Translations under genes and position numbers: made by a program | Part shown: piece by piece, positions 51,675 to 61,092 of the stretch | Numbering within the stretch: the first letter of the stretch is position 1 | Layout of the letters: each line of letters opens with the position of its first letter | Virus record (IMG/VR): IMGVR_UViG_3300030119_000552 | Location: 1-64,000 of that record | DNA: 64,000 bases | Strand: one strand, 5' to 3' | From: a virus | The notes under the pieces: generated by a model | Seen by the model: the letters and a program-made list of their open reading frames with translations, nothing else | Told to the model about the DNA's origin: nothing | Database searches by the model: none

Positions 51675-52624
51675 TTTCCATACACTTCTTTAAATTTTTC
51701 TATGAACTGATTTAACTCCGATATAGGTAATTCGTTTACACCCGCTGCTTTCTCACGACCACCACCTGTTGGGAATTGCAATGCAAGTTTGCTTGCTCCA
51801 AATGGATTGGTTTTTGGTGACCGAATACTTACACGATAGTTTTCTTCGTCTACCAATGTTAAAATCGCGAAGGCTTTGTTTGGATTATCAGTAGTTTGTT
51901 GATTACTATATATTCCCGAATAACGGATTGATGCTTTGGTGTCGGGAAGTAGTATCACTTTACCTTTGTCTGTATCGTGTAAAATCTCAGAAGAACTTAG
52001 TTCTGCTTTATCTGAAATCATTTGCGTATAAATTTTGTTAAAGATTTCCGATTTTTTTCTGTATTGAAACGGAGATTCATATTGATGTAAATCAAGATAC
52101 ACGTCTTTCGGATCAACTGTTAAATCCGATAATTCATTTCCGTATCCATTGTAGTTTAGTGTTTCACCAATTTCTTTTAGTTGACTCATAGAACTTTCAT
52201 TGAAGCAAGGATTTAGTTTTTCTGCTTGTTCGTGTAAATTATCTCCATAAGCACCACATATTGTCCACGGACGATACAATCCTTCAAGAAAATTATCTAC
52301 AAGAATGTTGGTGCAACAATTTGGGTCTGCGTCTACTTTTATTGAAAAGTTATCACCAAGTTCAGTTTCACCTGGTTCGTGGTGATCAAACCATCTTACT
52401 ATGTTATTGTTATTTAGTATTTCATCTATGTAGTCTTTGTTAGACAATAATGAAATATCAAAAACAGAAAGAGTTGAGTTTTTAAAACTGACTGCGTGTC
52501 TTAAAAGTTTTACATCTCGTTTTACTCCTGTGAAAACTTCACTTTCTTGTGGAAAATGCAAACGATATTGATGCAAACTGATTATACCATCTGCATCTCC
52601 ATTGAAGAAATCGTAGTACTTCAT
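51671..52624 (-). CDS. DHH-family phosphoesterase
   Basis: 317 residues with the DHH superfamily motifs: FNGDADGIISL (D-x-D), FDISL, FDHHEP (the DHH box) and GGGREKAAGV near the C-terminus (DHHA1 glycine box, with R where H is usual). Members cut nanoRNA, pAp or cyclic dinucleotides. pAp is the by-product of sulfotransfer from PAPS, and the overlapping neighbour is a sulfotransferase, so pAp removal is an attractive role (inference). The start MKYYDFFNGD at 52624 is preferred over an ATG inside the upstream gene. Confidence 0.85.
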   Translation of the reverse strand: MKYYDFFNGDADGIISLHQYRLHFPQESEVFTGVKRDVKLLRHAVSFKNSTLSVFDISLLSNKDYIDEILNNNNIVRWFDHHEPGETELGDNFSIKVDADPNCCTNILVDNFLEGLYRPWTICGAYGDNLHEQAEKLNPCFNESSMSQLKEIGETLNYNGYGNELSDLTVDPKDVYLDLHQYESPFQYRKKSEIFNKIYTQMISDKAELSSSEILHDTDKGKVILLPDTKASIRYSGIYSNQQTTDNPNKAFAILTLVDEENYRVSIRSPKTNPFGASKLALQFPTGGGREKAAGVNELPISELNQFIEKFKEVYGK

Positions 52625-52625
52625 T

Positions 52626-53468
52626 TTATTCCTCGGCAACTGCACGACCTTTGTCTGCTTTCCAATCCTGCTCTGGTCGATCTATTTCTTCATTTCTTTT
52701 AATTACTGCATCTAAAATTGGTGATTCAATTCCATTTTCTTTTGCAAAATTGGCCAATGCGTTTGTGTCTTTTGGAAAACAAGTTCCTCCAAACCCACGA
52801 TGACCATCGTGTCCTGGTACTTTGGTATGACCTGTTCCGATTCGTTTATCTTGTGTAGCAATACAACGAACATTTTCATAATCAATACCAAGCTCCGAAC
52901 ATATGCTTTCAAGTTCGTTAAAGAATCCAACCTTAACACTTAAAAACACATTCTTCAAGTACTTGATCATTTCTGCTTCACTTGGTTTGCATTGAATAAC
53001 TTCTTTATTGACAACCGAACCATTTCCATTATTATATGCCAATTCAAACATACGTTTTGTTTTTTCATATAAAAAAGGATCAGTAGAACCAAGTATCCAT
53101 TGATCGCAATTCTTAAAATCTTCTTCCCAATTTTTCTCGGTAAGAAATTCTGGCATGAAGTTTACGTCAAGTTCTTCACTTGTTCCAGGTGGAATTGTGG
53201 AACGTAACACGATATATTTGCTATCATCTATTTCTTGAATTTCTTCACATACTGCACGAACAATATCAAGATTTGCACTTCCGTCTGAATTCATTGGTGT
53301 GGGAACTGCAACGAAAATAATTTCGGACTCCTCTACAAATGTTTCAATATCCAATGTTTTAGGGTCTCTTTTTTCGGGAACTACATCCCATACCAATACT
53401 TCTACGTGTGGTCTAAGCAATGTCATTGCATGACCCACGAAACCATTACCAACTACTCCAATTTTCAT
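52626..53468 (-). CDS. UDP-glucose/GDP-mannose dehydrogenase family protein, short form
   Basis: 280 residues. KIGVVGNGFVG is the NAD-binding loop, VPTPMN and STIPPGT the following conserved blocks, and GFGGTCFPKD holds catalytic Cys230. Such enzymes oxidise UDP-sugars to UDP-uronic acids in two steps. The family usually has ~390-430 residues; the C-terminal UDP-binding domain is absent, so this is a natural short form or a truncation. The Met at 53468 starts the Rossmann fold. It fits acidic-sugar synthesis for the glycan cluster. Confidence 0.87.
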   Translation of the reverse strand: MKIGVVGNGFVGHAMTLLRPHVEVLVWDVVPEKRDPKTLDIETFVEESEIIFVAVPTPMNSDGSANLDIVRAVCEEIQEIDDSKYIVLRSTIPPGTSEELDVNFMPEFLTEKNWEEDFKNCDQWILGSTDPFLYEKTKRMFELAYNNGNGSVVNKEVIQCKPSEAEMIKYLKNVFLSVKVGFFNELESICSELGIDYENVRCIATQDKRIGTGHTKVPGHDGHRGFGGTCFPKDTNALANFAKENGIESPILDAVIKRNEEIDRPEQDWKADKGRAVAEE

Positions 53469-53535
53469 ATAACGCAATCTCCATTTAATTAATGCGATAT
53501 AACCTTTTATAATAAATATGTAATAGATTGCTTTA

Positions 53536-54348
53536 TTACTTGAATTTGCGTTTTATTCTATCAATTACATTTTTATCAGAAGCATTTGTTGAGTTTCCTA
53601 ACGAAGACCCAAATATACTCAATACCTCATTTTTGGATAACTTTTTATCATCGTCAACTGCACGGATTTTTTCTTTAGCATCGTGGACACCCTTGATGAT
53701 ATTTGATGTCATTTGACTGCTTGTGATCCCCAACCAAGATATTAGTCCTGGTATTTTACCCACCAACCAAGCTATGAATTGTGTGATAATCGGCAATAAC
53801 GCAGGACCCGCTATAATACAAACTGCTATTGCTCCAAGCAAACCGAATGTTCCTGTCAACCATGCCCATAACGATGAAAAGAATCCATCTTTGTTTTCTT
53901 TTGCTTTCAACTCACCTAAACTGATTAGTTTTTCTTCGGTGTCTTTTAAGTCATGTCCGAGAATTTCTTTGCGTCTACTTAATTCAACCACGTCTTTATC
54001 TCTGTCTGCTATATTCTTCACTGCAATTTCATTGTTACTTATCACATCTTCTACGTGGATTTTATCACCAGGTTGCGGTAGTCCAACTATCTCTTGTGCT
54101 TTTTGAGCAAACGACAATGCCACTAAATCTTCTCTGGACTTGTCTTCTGATAAAGATAAAGCATCTACGGTTCCTGATACGAATGCTCTTGTGTGACGAT
54201 TAAGTTCTCCTTCTTTTCTTGCAATCTCACCAGCAATTTCTTGTCGTTGTTCTTTTAGACCCCATGTTACATTAAAGCAACCTTGGTTCGTGGTAGTTAC
54301 AAATAATACAAATGTTGTGGTTAGGATATGTCGCAGTTTCATATCCAT
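53536..54348 (-). CDS. putative lipoprotein/membrane protein, spanin-like layout
   Basis: 270 residues. A basic-hydrophobic N-terminus (LRHILTTTFVLFVTTTNQGC) looks like a lipoprotein signal with Cys24, although the lipobox (NQGC) is weak. A helical charged ectodomain follows, then hydrophobic stretches at about 155-200 (WAWLTGTFGLLGAIAVCII, LLPIITQFIAWLVG) and a basic C-terminal tail. Lipid anchor plus transmembrane segment recalls unimolecular spanins that join inner and outer membranes at lysis, but the long cytoplasmic tail and the location among glycan genes argue for caution. An envelope protein linked to the glycan is the alternative. Confidence 0.65.
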   Translation of the reverse strand: MDMKLRHILTTTFVLFVTTTNQGCFNVTWGLKEQRQEIAGEIARKEGELNRHTRAFVSGTVDALSLSEDKSREDLVALSFAQKAQEIVGLPQPGDKIHVEDVISNNEIAVKNIADRDKDVVELSRRKEILGHDLKDTEEKLISLGELKAKENKDGFFSSLWAWLTGTFGLLGAIAVCIIAGPALLPIITQFIAWLVGKIPGLISWLGITSSQMTSNIIKGVHDAKEKIRAVDDDKKLSKNEVLSIFGSSLGNSTNASDKNVIDRIKRKFK

Positions 54349-54361
54349 ATATATGTAGTTT

Positions 54362-55222
54362 TTATAGTTTTCCTCGAAATGCAGAAACTTCTGTTGCGAA
54401 TTGCTTGTTGCAGTTTGCTCTGAAATCTTGTGTGTTGGTTTTCAATGTCGTACTTGATTTTATGGGTTGTCTATTTTCAACAACTACCATGTTCGTTAGT
54501 ATATATTGTTGTATATTTTTATTGTGTGTTTTCATAATCTTACAACACTCCATAACAAAGGTGTCATCGGGACCGTATCCAACAAATGATTTGGGTATGC
54601 CTATGTATTTTAATAGATTTGCAGAAATTGCATTAAACCAACCACCACCCCATTTAAATGTATCATTGGGTTTCAAACCAACAGGTCCATAGTTGGTATT
54701 TGCTATTTCGTGTGCATTTGCAGTCTTATAGTAATCGTGAGATTTTTTTAAGAAATTGTGATTTACAATGCAATCCCACGTATTGTCCCACAACTTTATT
54801 ATTTGAGGTGTTATTATGTAGTATTCGTTTATATGCTTAACGTGTTCAACTGCATTTAATTGGTTTGCCAATAAAGTTTCATCAAAGTGTAAATCCGAGT
54901 CGAGAAATATAATGGTGTCTGAGTCGTTTGAATTTTTTATGGTGATTCGTCTGTGTTCGTTTACACCCAAAAACATTTCGTTGTTGTGAATATTGCAGTT
55001 TGACTTTACTGAAATTTTGCTACACACACCTTTGAATGAATTTACTATATTGTCGTGTGTTTCGCTTTTCCAATCAATTAAGGTTGGGTTTGTGTTCAAC
55101 GATACATCGAGTAAAATATCAGAAGTATCGTCTAGGTACTTGATAGAGTTTTCAAAAGTTTCAACGATACCTTGAAATCTTTTTATTTCATGTGGAAAAA
55201 TGTGAATTGAAATTATTATCAT
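54362..55222 (-). CDS. glycosyltransferase (GT-A, DxD, C-terminal GT7-like block)
   Basis: 286 residues. FLDSDLHF holds the DxD metal/sugar-nucleotide motif. WGGGWFNAISANLL followed by GYGPDDTFVMECC matches the GG(A/W)...GxGxEDxD acceptor block of galactosyltransferase-like enzymes. The start MIIISIHIFP at 55222 overlaps the upstream stop as ATGA. It transfers a sugar from a nucleotide donor, but donor and acceptor are unknown. Confidence 0.8.
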   Translation of the reverse strand: MIIISIHIFPHEIKRFQGIVETFENSIKYLDDTSDILLDVSLNTNPTLIDWKSETHDNIVNSFKGVCSKISVKSNCNIHNNEMFLGVNEHRRITIKNSNDSDTIIFLDSDLHFDETLLANQLNAVEHVKHINEYYIITPQIIKLWDNTWDCIVNHNFLKKSHDYYKTANAHEIANTNYGPVGLKPNDTFKWGGGWFNAISANLLKYIGIPKSFVGYGPDDTFVMECCKIMKTHNKNIQQYILTNMVVVENRQPIKSSTTLKTNTQDFRANCNKQFATEVSAFRGKL

Positions 55223-56955
55223 GTTAATATCAACTCCCAACTTCTATTGATGTAATCTGCTTCTTCTGAATCGTGTAGGTTTATCAAACGACCATGAAGT
55301 GTTTCGTAAAATGCTTTTTCTTTTTTTAATATACAATCCCTACCCACAAAAAAAGAATTGTTTATATTGTATCGGAGTTGTACACCATCGTGGATTACCA
55401 CATTATTTGTTTTCTTTCCTATGGTTCTTTTTAGTAATGTGACTGACTGAGTTGGTATATATTTGGTAACCCAATTTATATAGTTATGATGACTGTCAAC
55501 TACATTGTGTTTTTCATAATCTTTGATGTGGGTATCATCATTAACATAAAAGTTTTTAAATCCAGTTGTAATGTATGTTAATCTAGTTTCGTTGGTGGCA
55601 TCTGTTATTAAAGTGTTTATAGTTTTTTGATACGAATTATCTGAAATCTTCAGTTTATCCGAGAGGAACACCACCACATCGGGTATGTTGTCGTAATTGG
55701 TTACTATAAAATTCAAATATGTTTCTGCGTCACCAGAGCCTATGTTTGATATTAAAGTTGAACTATTCGGATGAGGTGACTTATCAACTACCACATGAAA
55801 ATCGGCGACTATTCGTTTGATTGCAAAATACTCTTCTTTTGTTTTTGATGCAACTATTCCAACTTTCAAATTTTTATTTATTTTTGGCATTCTCGATGTA
55901 ATTTGTTTTTTGAGTTGCAGTTCGTGTAAGTTGTCGGTTTCAAGTTTTGTAACATCGTATTCTGGATTTTTTTTCAATATTAGTTTTAATATTTTATTTC
56001 TATAAGATAAGTTTTTATTTATCACTCCAATGAAACCATCCTCGTCTCTTGTTTTAAAGTATGTTCTTATTTCTGATTTAAGTTCTTTGTTATTTAATGT
56101 ATACAAACCCGAGGAAGTTGGTAATAGGTCTTTTTTTGGGTTGTACATTGTTCGTTTTATTATAGATTCTCTTGACTGATATTTTCTTTTGGTAAAAGTC
56201 CCATGATATTCGACATATATTGTATTTGGTGCAAACGAAACTTTATTTATTTTTGTGTAATTCCGATCAACCCAATCTAGGTAATCATTTAAAAATTCTG
56301 ATGTAGTTCCTTTGAAAAATCTATCGTCTTTGATAGTTGGTATTAACTCATCCTTTGAATAAACACAGCCGAGTAAATTCAAGAAATCTCCTGTTCCAAC
56401 TATTGCGTTCTCGTATAAATAAAAATGTTCAAGGACATCTCGGTGGTATCCATATGCATATCCTGGCTCACCAGGTCGCTTCAAAATTTTGTGTAGTTCG
56501 GGTTTGGTATTATTAAAATAATAACTCGTAGATTTCATAACACAACTTTTGTTTGATGGTAGTAACTTTATGCAAGTTTCAAACAACTGAACCACTTTGT
56601 GCTTCTTGATGGATTTAATTGACTTGGTCACCCAATCGTGGTTGGAGAATAAAATGTCTGCATCAACCCATGCGATATACTTGTATCCACGTTTGTATAA
56701 ATCACGAATTCCTATATTAAGTAATTGCTCTTTTTGCCAATACACCTCGTTTGATTGGAGTGAGATTGTGTTTTTGTGAATGTTTGATGCTCTATACTTT
56801 GCATCATCAGAATACGATTCAACTACGACAAGTTCTATATCGTCTTGTTCTGATATTTTTTGGTGGAATGATACAAAATTAATATATCTAGACAAATAGT
56901 TGCACGGATTGAAATAACAACACACCACACCAAGTTTATCATCTTTGAGTTCCAT
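55219..56955 (-). CDS. two-domain glycosyltransferase (GT-A plus DUF3431-like)
   Basis: About 578 residues. The N-terminal half is a GT-A domain: GVVCCYFNPCNYL then WVDADILF (DxD) and GEPGYAYGYHRDVL. The C-terminal half (about 370-578) includes AETYLNFIVTNYDNIPDVVV and a late CILKKEKAFYETL, which resemble DUF3431-type glycosyltransferase-related domains. Two catalytic domains in one chain could add two sugars in turn. The start at 56955 (MELKDDK) overlaps the upstream gene by 17 bases. Confidence 0.78.
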   Translation of the reverse strand: MELKDDKLGVVCCYFNPCNYLSRYINFVSFHQKISEQDDIELVVVESYSDDAKYRASNIHKNTISLQSNEVYWQKEQLLNIGIRDLYKRGYKYIAWVDADILFSNHDWVTKSIKSIKKHKVVQLFETCIKLLPSNKSCVMKSTSYYFNNTKPELHKILKRPGEPGYAYGYHRDVLEHFYLYENAIVGTGDFLNLLGCVYSKDELIPTIKDDRFFKGTTSEFLNDYLDWVDRNYTKINKVSFAPNTIYVEYHGTFTKRKYQSRESIIKRTMYNPKKDLLPTSSGLYTLNNKELKSEIRTYFKTRDEDGFIGVINKNLSYRNKILKLILKKNPEYDVTKLETDNLHELQLKKQITSRMPKINKNLKVGIVASKTKEEYFAIKRIVADFHVVVDKSPHPNSSTLISNIGSGDAETYLNFIVTNYDNIPDVVVFLSDKLKISDNSYQKTINTLITDATNETRLTYITTGFKNFYVNDDTHIKDYEKHNVVDSHHNYINWVTKYIPTQSVTLLKRTIGKKTNNVVIHDGVQLRYNINNSFFVGRDCILKKEKAFYETLHGRLINLHDSEEADYINRSWELILT

Positions 56956-57571
56956 CTGCGTTGTAATTCCTATCGTATCTGTCGTTGTTTGCAACTTGCC
57001 CTTCTATATCTTTTATATGAAGTATATCAAGACCTACATTACCAGGAAGTCTTCCAAATGTGACATGACCTTCTATGTATTCATGTAAGGGTCTTACCCA
57101 TTTTATTTCGTTAGAGTTTTTATATATACGACCTTGATAATCTGGATAATTAATTCGTTGTTTTTCATCACATACCCAATTCCACTTTGTTAAATGATGT
57201 TGTTGTATACCGTGAACTATATTCTCTCTTGGAACGAGTAACAAATCGACTTTGTTTGCATTTATTATTTCTTTAATATTGTGCAATAATAACTCGGTTG
57301 GTAATTCGTCTGCATCTAATTGGAATATGTACTCTTTGGTACACAACCTGTTAAGGTTGTTTTTATGTTCTGCGTAATTACCGGTGAACTTTGATGAGTG
57401 TACATTTTTACATAAATTTAATGTTTTTAAAGTATGCGTATTTGTAGAATAATCATCTAATATAATCAACTCATCGTCTGTATCTATATACTGATTTATT
57501 CGGTTTACCAACTTTTCAAAAGAAATTGTTTCGTTGTGTGTGGTTATTGCATAACTGATTGATGTTGTCAT
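56939..57571 (-). CDS. family 2 glycosyltransferase
   Basis: 210 residues. ISYAITTHNE at the start is the GT2 nucleotide-binding strand, LIILDDYSTN follows, and FQLDADE is the DxD motif. The C-terminal WVRPLHEYIEGH is the usual acceptor region. Part of the glycan operon; its stop overlaps the next gene's start. It is shorter than most GT2 enzymes, so probably a minimal catalytic domain. Confidence 0.86.
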   Translation of the reverse strand: MTTSISYAITTHNETISFEKLVNRINQYIDTDDELIILDDYSTNTHTLKTLNLCKNVHSSKFTGNYAEHKNNLNRLCTKEYIFQLDADELPTELLLHNIKEIINANKVDLLLVPRENIVHGIQQHHLTKWNWVCDEKQRINYPDYQGRIYKNSNEIKWVRPLHEYIEGHVTFGRLPGNVGLDILHIKDIEGQVANNDRYDRNYNADGTQR

Positions 57572-58290
57572 TTTAGTAAATCGTCTATTTCATTCATGTC
57601 AGTTGTGGATGTTTCATCTATATACTTTTCAATATCAAGCACCGCCTCCACGAAATTATCAACACTTCCAAATCTTGATAAAATTAATTTTGTAAATATA
57701 TCATCTTTTAATTTCATCGTATTAACATTTACAACTTCATTTAAAACCCTTACCTCATCTTGTATGTCTTTTAATGTTTCTTGTTTACTGATTAATAAGT
57801 CTCTTGCTTTTTTATTAGAAGGAGGGAATAGTGTGGCATAATTTAATGTTCCCACCTTGGGTTGTTTTATTAAGTGAGTAAAATAAGTACGGTAGCAAGG
57901 ATAAGTTCCTAAATAAGTTTGTATATATTTTTGATAAAAAGTCTTAGGCCTGTCAATTATCTCAGTAATCGGTGCTTTCATTTCATATCTTCTTTTTATC
58001 AAAGTAAGTGTGTCTTGAGTAATCAATCTCTTAAGAAAAGTTCTGAATTCCAACCAAGGTACATGGGATAAATTTAATCCATGAAGTAATCTACCTCCAC
58101 CTGCTGGATTTAATCTCTGATTTAATACGAATACTAATCTAGGTACAGTACCAGTTCCACTTGATTTCCGTCGACTTCTTTCTTCTGGATATCTGAATGT
58201 TATTAATTGACCACGTTTAACTTTGGGAATGGAAGTTGGGAGGAATCCCGCAACCATTTTGTTTCGGTATGCAGGGAAATAGGTTTTCAT
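57568..58290 (-). CDS. 240-residue phage protein of unknown function
   Basis: The N-terminal 100 residues contain KRGQLITFRYPEERS, LVFVLNQ and LLHGLNLSHVPW, which look like a small beta-barrel (SH3-like) followed by a motif seen in phage proteins of unknown role. The C-terminal half is helical with acidic ends. It is embedded between glycosyltransferase genes, with ATGA-type overlap at its end, but has no glycosyltransferase motif itself, so it may be a replication or structural gene captured in the operon. Confidence 0.65.
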   Translation of the reverse strand: MKTYFPAYRNKMVAGFLPTSIPKVKRGQLITFRYPEERSRRKSSGTGTVPRLVFVLNQRLNPAGGGRLLHGLNLSHVPWLEFRTFLKRLITQDTLTLIKRRYEMKAPITEIIDRPKTFYQKYIQTYLGTYPCYRTYFTHLIKQPKVGTLNYATLFPPSNKKARDLLISKQETLKDIQDEVRVLNEVVNVNTMKLKDDIFTKLILSRFGSVDNFVEAVLDIEKYIDETSTTDMNEIDDLLK

Positions 58291-58291
58291 G

Positions 58292-59533
58292 TCAAGGAAG
58301 TTTTTTGATAGTAGGTAGTTTTATTTCAACACATTCTGCTTTTTGTGGGATGTACTTGTTGAATATATTGTCATATATATTAAATATTGATGTCTTACTA
58401 AACTTATCAACATTGATTTCCGCAAGAACCTTTGCCCTTTTAAGATGCTTATCGTAGTTACTGAATACGTCAATCATCAATTCACGACTTCTGTTTTCAT
58501 CTACATTAAACCACTTTGCTCCTTGGCAGAATAATGAATTAACCACACCGACCTCCGTTAGTTTTCCAGGAATCAAAGATGAATGTTTCTTTGGCAGAAA
58601 GTCCAAATGGCCTGACCACTTTGATGCTATTACTGGTTTCCCACTCAAAGATGCTTCCAACAAGGGTCTACCAAAACCCTCTCCCTTTGTATGACTGATG
58701 TGACATTTTATTTTTGAATGATTATATAAAGTTGCCATTTCCGATTCGGTTAAATCTCCGTGGAGTAGGTACACACTAGGTGGATTATTTATCTCACCTA
58801 CACACTCTCTGATTCTTTTTTCAATATCAACTTGGTCAATTAAACTGAAACCCGTGCCACTTGTTTTTAATATAAGTGCTGGTTTGTTTTCATCTGCATC
58901 AAATGTAGATGTGAATGTTTGAATTAGTGACTTTATGTTTTTTCTACCACCATCATCTGATGTAGATGTTATCCATTGACCGACAAACAGAAAACAAAAC
59001 TCTTCTTGTATAGAATCGAGTTTAGAGTTTATAGTCTCACTGTTTGGTTGATTTTTGTAATAGAAATTTTCACTAACGGATTCTGGTATTACTTCAATTG
59101 GTGTTGTACATTTTATCTGTTCACCCTCATGTGAGTATTGTGAGTTTGTTAATGTTTCTTTTGTAAACTCCGATGGAACTAAAACCAAGTCCATTTTGTT
59201 ACACCCTTCTATAAATTGAAGTGGGCATATATTTGTTTCTACTCCGGCGGTTATTCCGACATTATATTTTCCAAGTGTCTTAAATTCTGTTGGTAAACCA
59301 AGGTGAATGCATACGTCGTACTCACCACTCGTTGCCGATGGTTGTATACGTTCTATTAATTTTTTGGTAACAGACAACTCATTATCCAAGGCATTCATTG
59401 GATTGCTCCCCCAATTCGTGACTACAAATGAAGAATCCCAATCACATAAATACTCACCAACTTCACGTGCGTGTTCTCCATATCCACTTCTAGATGCAAG
59501 TGGTGAAATGAATATTGTTTTATTATTTTTCAT
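58292..59533 (-). CDS. GT-B glycosyltransferase (GT1/GT4 family)
   Basis: 413 residues. The C-terminal EGFGRPLLEASLSGKPVIA motif (near 295) is the E-x7-E donor-binding block of GT4-type enzymes; SRSGYGEHAREVG near the N-terminus is the usual acceptor-side glycine-rich start. It transfers a sugar from a nucleotide donor in the cytoplasm. It is co-translated with the upstream GT (TAATG overlap at 59533). Confidence 0.87.
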   Translation of the reverse strand: MKNNKTIFISPLASRSGYGEHAREVGEYLCDWDSSFVVTNWGSNPMNALDNELSVTKKLIERIQPSATSGEYDVCIHLGLPTEFKTLGKYNVGITAGVETNICPLQFIEGCNKMDLVLVPSEFTKETLTNSQYSHEGEQIKCTTPIEVIPESVSENFYYKNQPNSETINSKLDSIQEEFCFLFVGQWITSTSDDGGRKNIKSLIQTFTSTFDADENKPALILKTSGTGFSLIDQVDIEKRIRECVGEINNPPSVYLLHGDLTESEMATLYNHSKIKCHISHTKGEGFGRPLLEASLSGKPVIASKWSGHLDFLPKKHSSLIPGKLTEVGVVNSLFCQGAKWFNVDENRSRELMIDVFSNYDKHLKRAKVLAEINVDKFSKTSIFNIYDNIFNKYIPQKAECVEIKLPTIKKLP

Positions 59534-60792
59534 TACACTACCTTAATACATTTGAAACTTTCACGTGGAGTATGGGTTTCTATTGCCGTTTCAATTCCTC
59601 TGTATACACCTTCACACATATCTTCAAGTGTATATCCATTGTTTAATATAAAATCTCTACCAAGCAATCCCATTGCTTTTCGTTCATCATAGTTTTTTTC
59701 ATATAGTTCGTTTATGGCAGTTGCTACTTCTTCTGCACAACATATATCATCGTATATATAAGGCACATTAGGACTTCCTATCAAGTTGCGAACTTTGGGT
59801 GATATACCAATTCCCCATGAATTATCTGAATCAATTTGCTCTGACAATCCTCCTGTTTTGTTAACGATAATTGGTGTTCCTGCGGATAACGATTCTAAGG
59901 TGGAAAGACCAAATCCTTCGTTTGATGCTAAGTTGATGGTAACATCTGCTGAATTATACATTTGATTTAACGTTTCGTCCGAAACGACTTGGTTTGAAAA
60001 TATTATGTTTCGATTAGGATATAATTCATTAACGAGTGTATGTAAGTTTGAACCATATGGGTTTTCGGGATTCGTATGAACCAATAAAGCAACATTTTCG
60101 GCATCGGATGCTTTCAAGTTTCCACAAAATTTATCAAACGCATCAAATGTGAGTAATAATTGCTTTCGTCTTATATTCGTATTATTTGCAAACACCATAA
60201 ATTTACATGAGTTTTCTAGAATGTTCTCACGACATCTTATTGAGTTTGATTCGTTAAGTGGACTATAAACTTTTGTATCAACTCCGTGGGGAACATATGA
60301 ATGATTTTCAAAGCTACTCGTACTTTTTACACATTCATGTGTCAACTTGCTTATACACCCAATCCAATCACATGAGTCATATATAGTCTTATTATACATT
60401 GGAACTGGATCATTATCCCATACATGATAATAACACAGTGGAATGGTTTGTCTGATTTCGTTTTCCATTCTATACATCCATTCCCAATTCCTTGGATCGG
60501 TTATGTGTAATATTGCATCGGGATTTTCTTGACTAATAACTTGTCTTAAAATAGAAGGACTTCCATAACCAGATGTACAATATAATCTTACATACGAGTT
60601 TTTGCAATTAACTAAATTATTAACAGACTCAGATACGTCTACTACATTACCATCATCAGGATTTGTTTTTTGAGCAGCTATTTGAATCCAATCATATTTT
60701 TCTACACCCGACAAAACAAGTTGTTTGCATACGCGGGACACACCTGATATAACTCGAATATCGTCCCCTAGAAGCAATATTTTTTTCTTCAT
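59533..60792 (-). CDS. GT-B glycosyltransferase (GT4 family)
   Basis: 419 residues. Starts KKKILLLGDDIRVISGVSRV (GT-B N-domain glycine-rich loop) and has NEGFGLSTLESLSAGTPIIV (E-x7-E block) and GGLSEQI in the C-domain. It is the first gene of the glycan operon after a consensus sigma-70-type promoter whose -10 ends 6 bases before the ATG. That implies early or host-polymerase expression of the glycosyltransferase operon. Confidence 0.88.
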   Translation of the reverse strand: MKKKILLLGDDIRVISGVSRVCKQLVLSGVEKYDWIQIAAQKTNPDDGNVVDVSESVNNLVNCKNSYVRLYCTSGYGSPSILRQVISQENPDAILHITDPRNWEWMYRMENEIRQTIPLCYYHVWDNDPVPMYNKTIYDSCDWIGCISKLTHECVKSTSSFENHSYVPHGVDTKVYSPLNESNSIRCRENILENSCKFMVFANNTNIRRKQLLLTFDAFDKFCGNLKASDAENVALLVHTNPENPYGSNLHTLVNELYPNRNIIFSNQVVSDETLNQMYNSADVTINLASNEGFGLSTLESLSAGTPIIVNKTGGLSEQIDSDNSWGIGISPKVRNLIGSPNVPYIYDDICCAEEVATAINELYEKNYDERKAMGLLGRDFILNNGYTLEDMCEGVYRGIETAIETHTPRESFKCIKVV

Positions 60793-60798
60793 ACAAAA

Positions 60799-60827
60799 AC
60801 AATACTAAGTAATTGCACGAAAGTCAA
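60799..60827 (-). promoter_or_regulatory. sigma-70-type promoter of the glycosyltransferase operon
   Basis: Minus strand TTGACT (60822-60827), a 17-base spacer, TATTGT (60799-60804). The ATG (60790-60792) follows after 6 bases: predicted leaderless start. It abuts the end of the ribbon-helix-helix gene at 60828. Confidence 0.78.
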
Positions 60828-61025
60828 TCAATACTTTTTATTGTTTGTGATTGGGGCAGCCTCGTCGAGTTGTTTCTTAAAATCAGACTCACTAAGATAT
60901 AAATGAATAGCACGATTAACAAGTTTTTGCAAAGTCATATCAGAATTTAATGTTTTCATTTTAAATTCGGAGTAGTTTTCTGATAACACTTTAACCGTGG
61001 TCAGTTTGTAATTGGCATCGTTCAT
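60828..61025 (-). CDS. small ribbon-helix-helix-like protein
   Basis: 65 residues with TTVKVLSENYSEFKMKTL then MTLQKLVNRAIHLYLSES, the strand-helix-helix pattern of Arc/MetJ-type DNA-binding proteins. These bind DNA as dimers, often near their own promoters. The glycosyltransferase promoter lies directly downstream, so local control is possible (inference). An ATATTTAT box ends 6 bases before the ATG. Confidence 0.65.
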   Translation of the reverse strand: MNDANYKLTTVKVLSENYSEFKMKTLNSDMTLQKLVNRAIHLYLSESDFKKQLDEAAPITNNKKY

Positions 61026-61031
61026 TTAATG

Positions 61032-61039
61032 ATAAATAT
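61032..61039 (-). promoter_or_regulatory. ATATTTAT box before the ribbon-helix-helix gene
   Basis: Coding-strand box 6 bases before ATG 61025; no Shine-Dalgarno site. Confidence 0.5.
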
Positions 61040-61092
61040 ACATGAAAAACACTTTTCGCACAATCTTCCAAAAAATGATAGAGTTTTTATAA

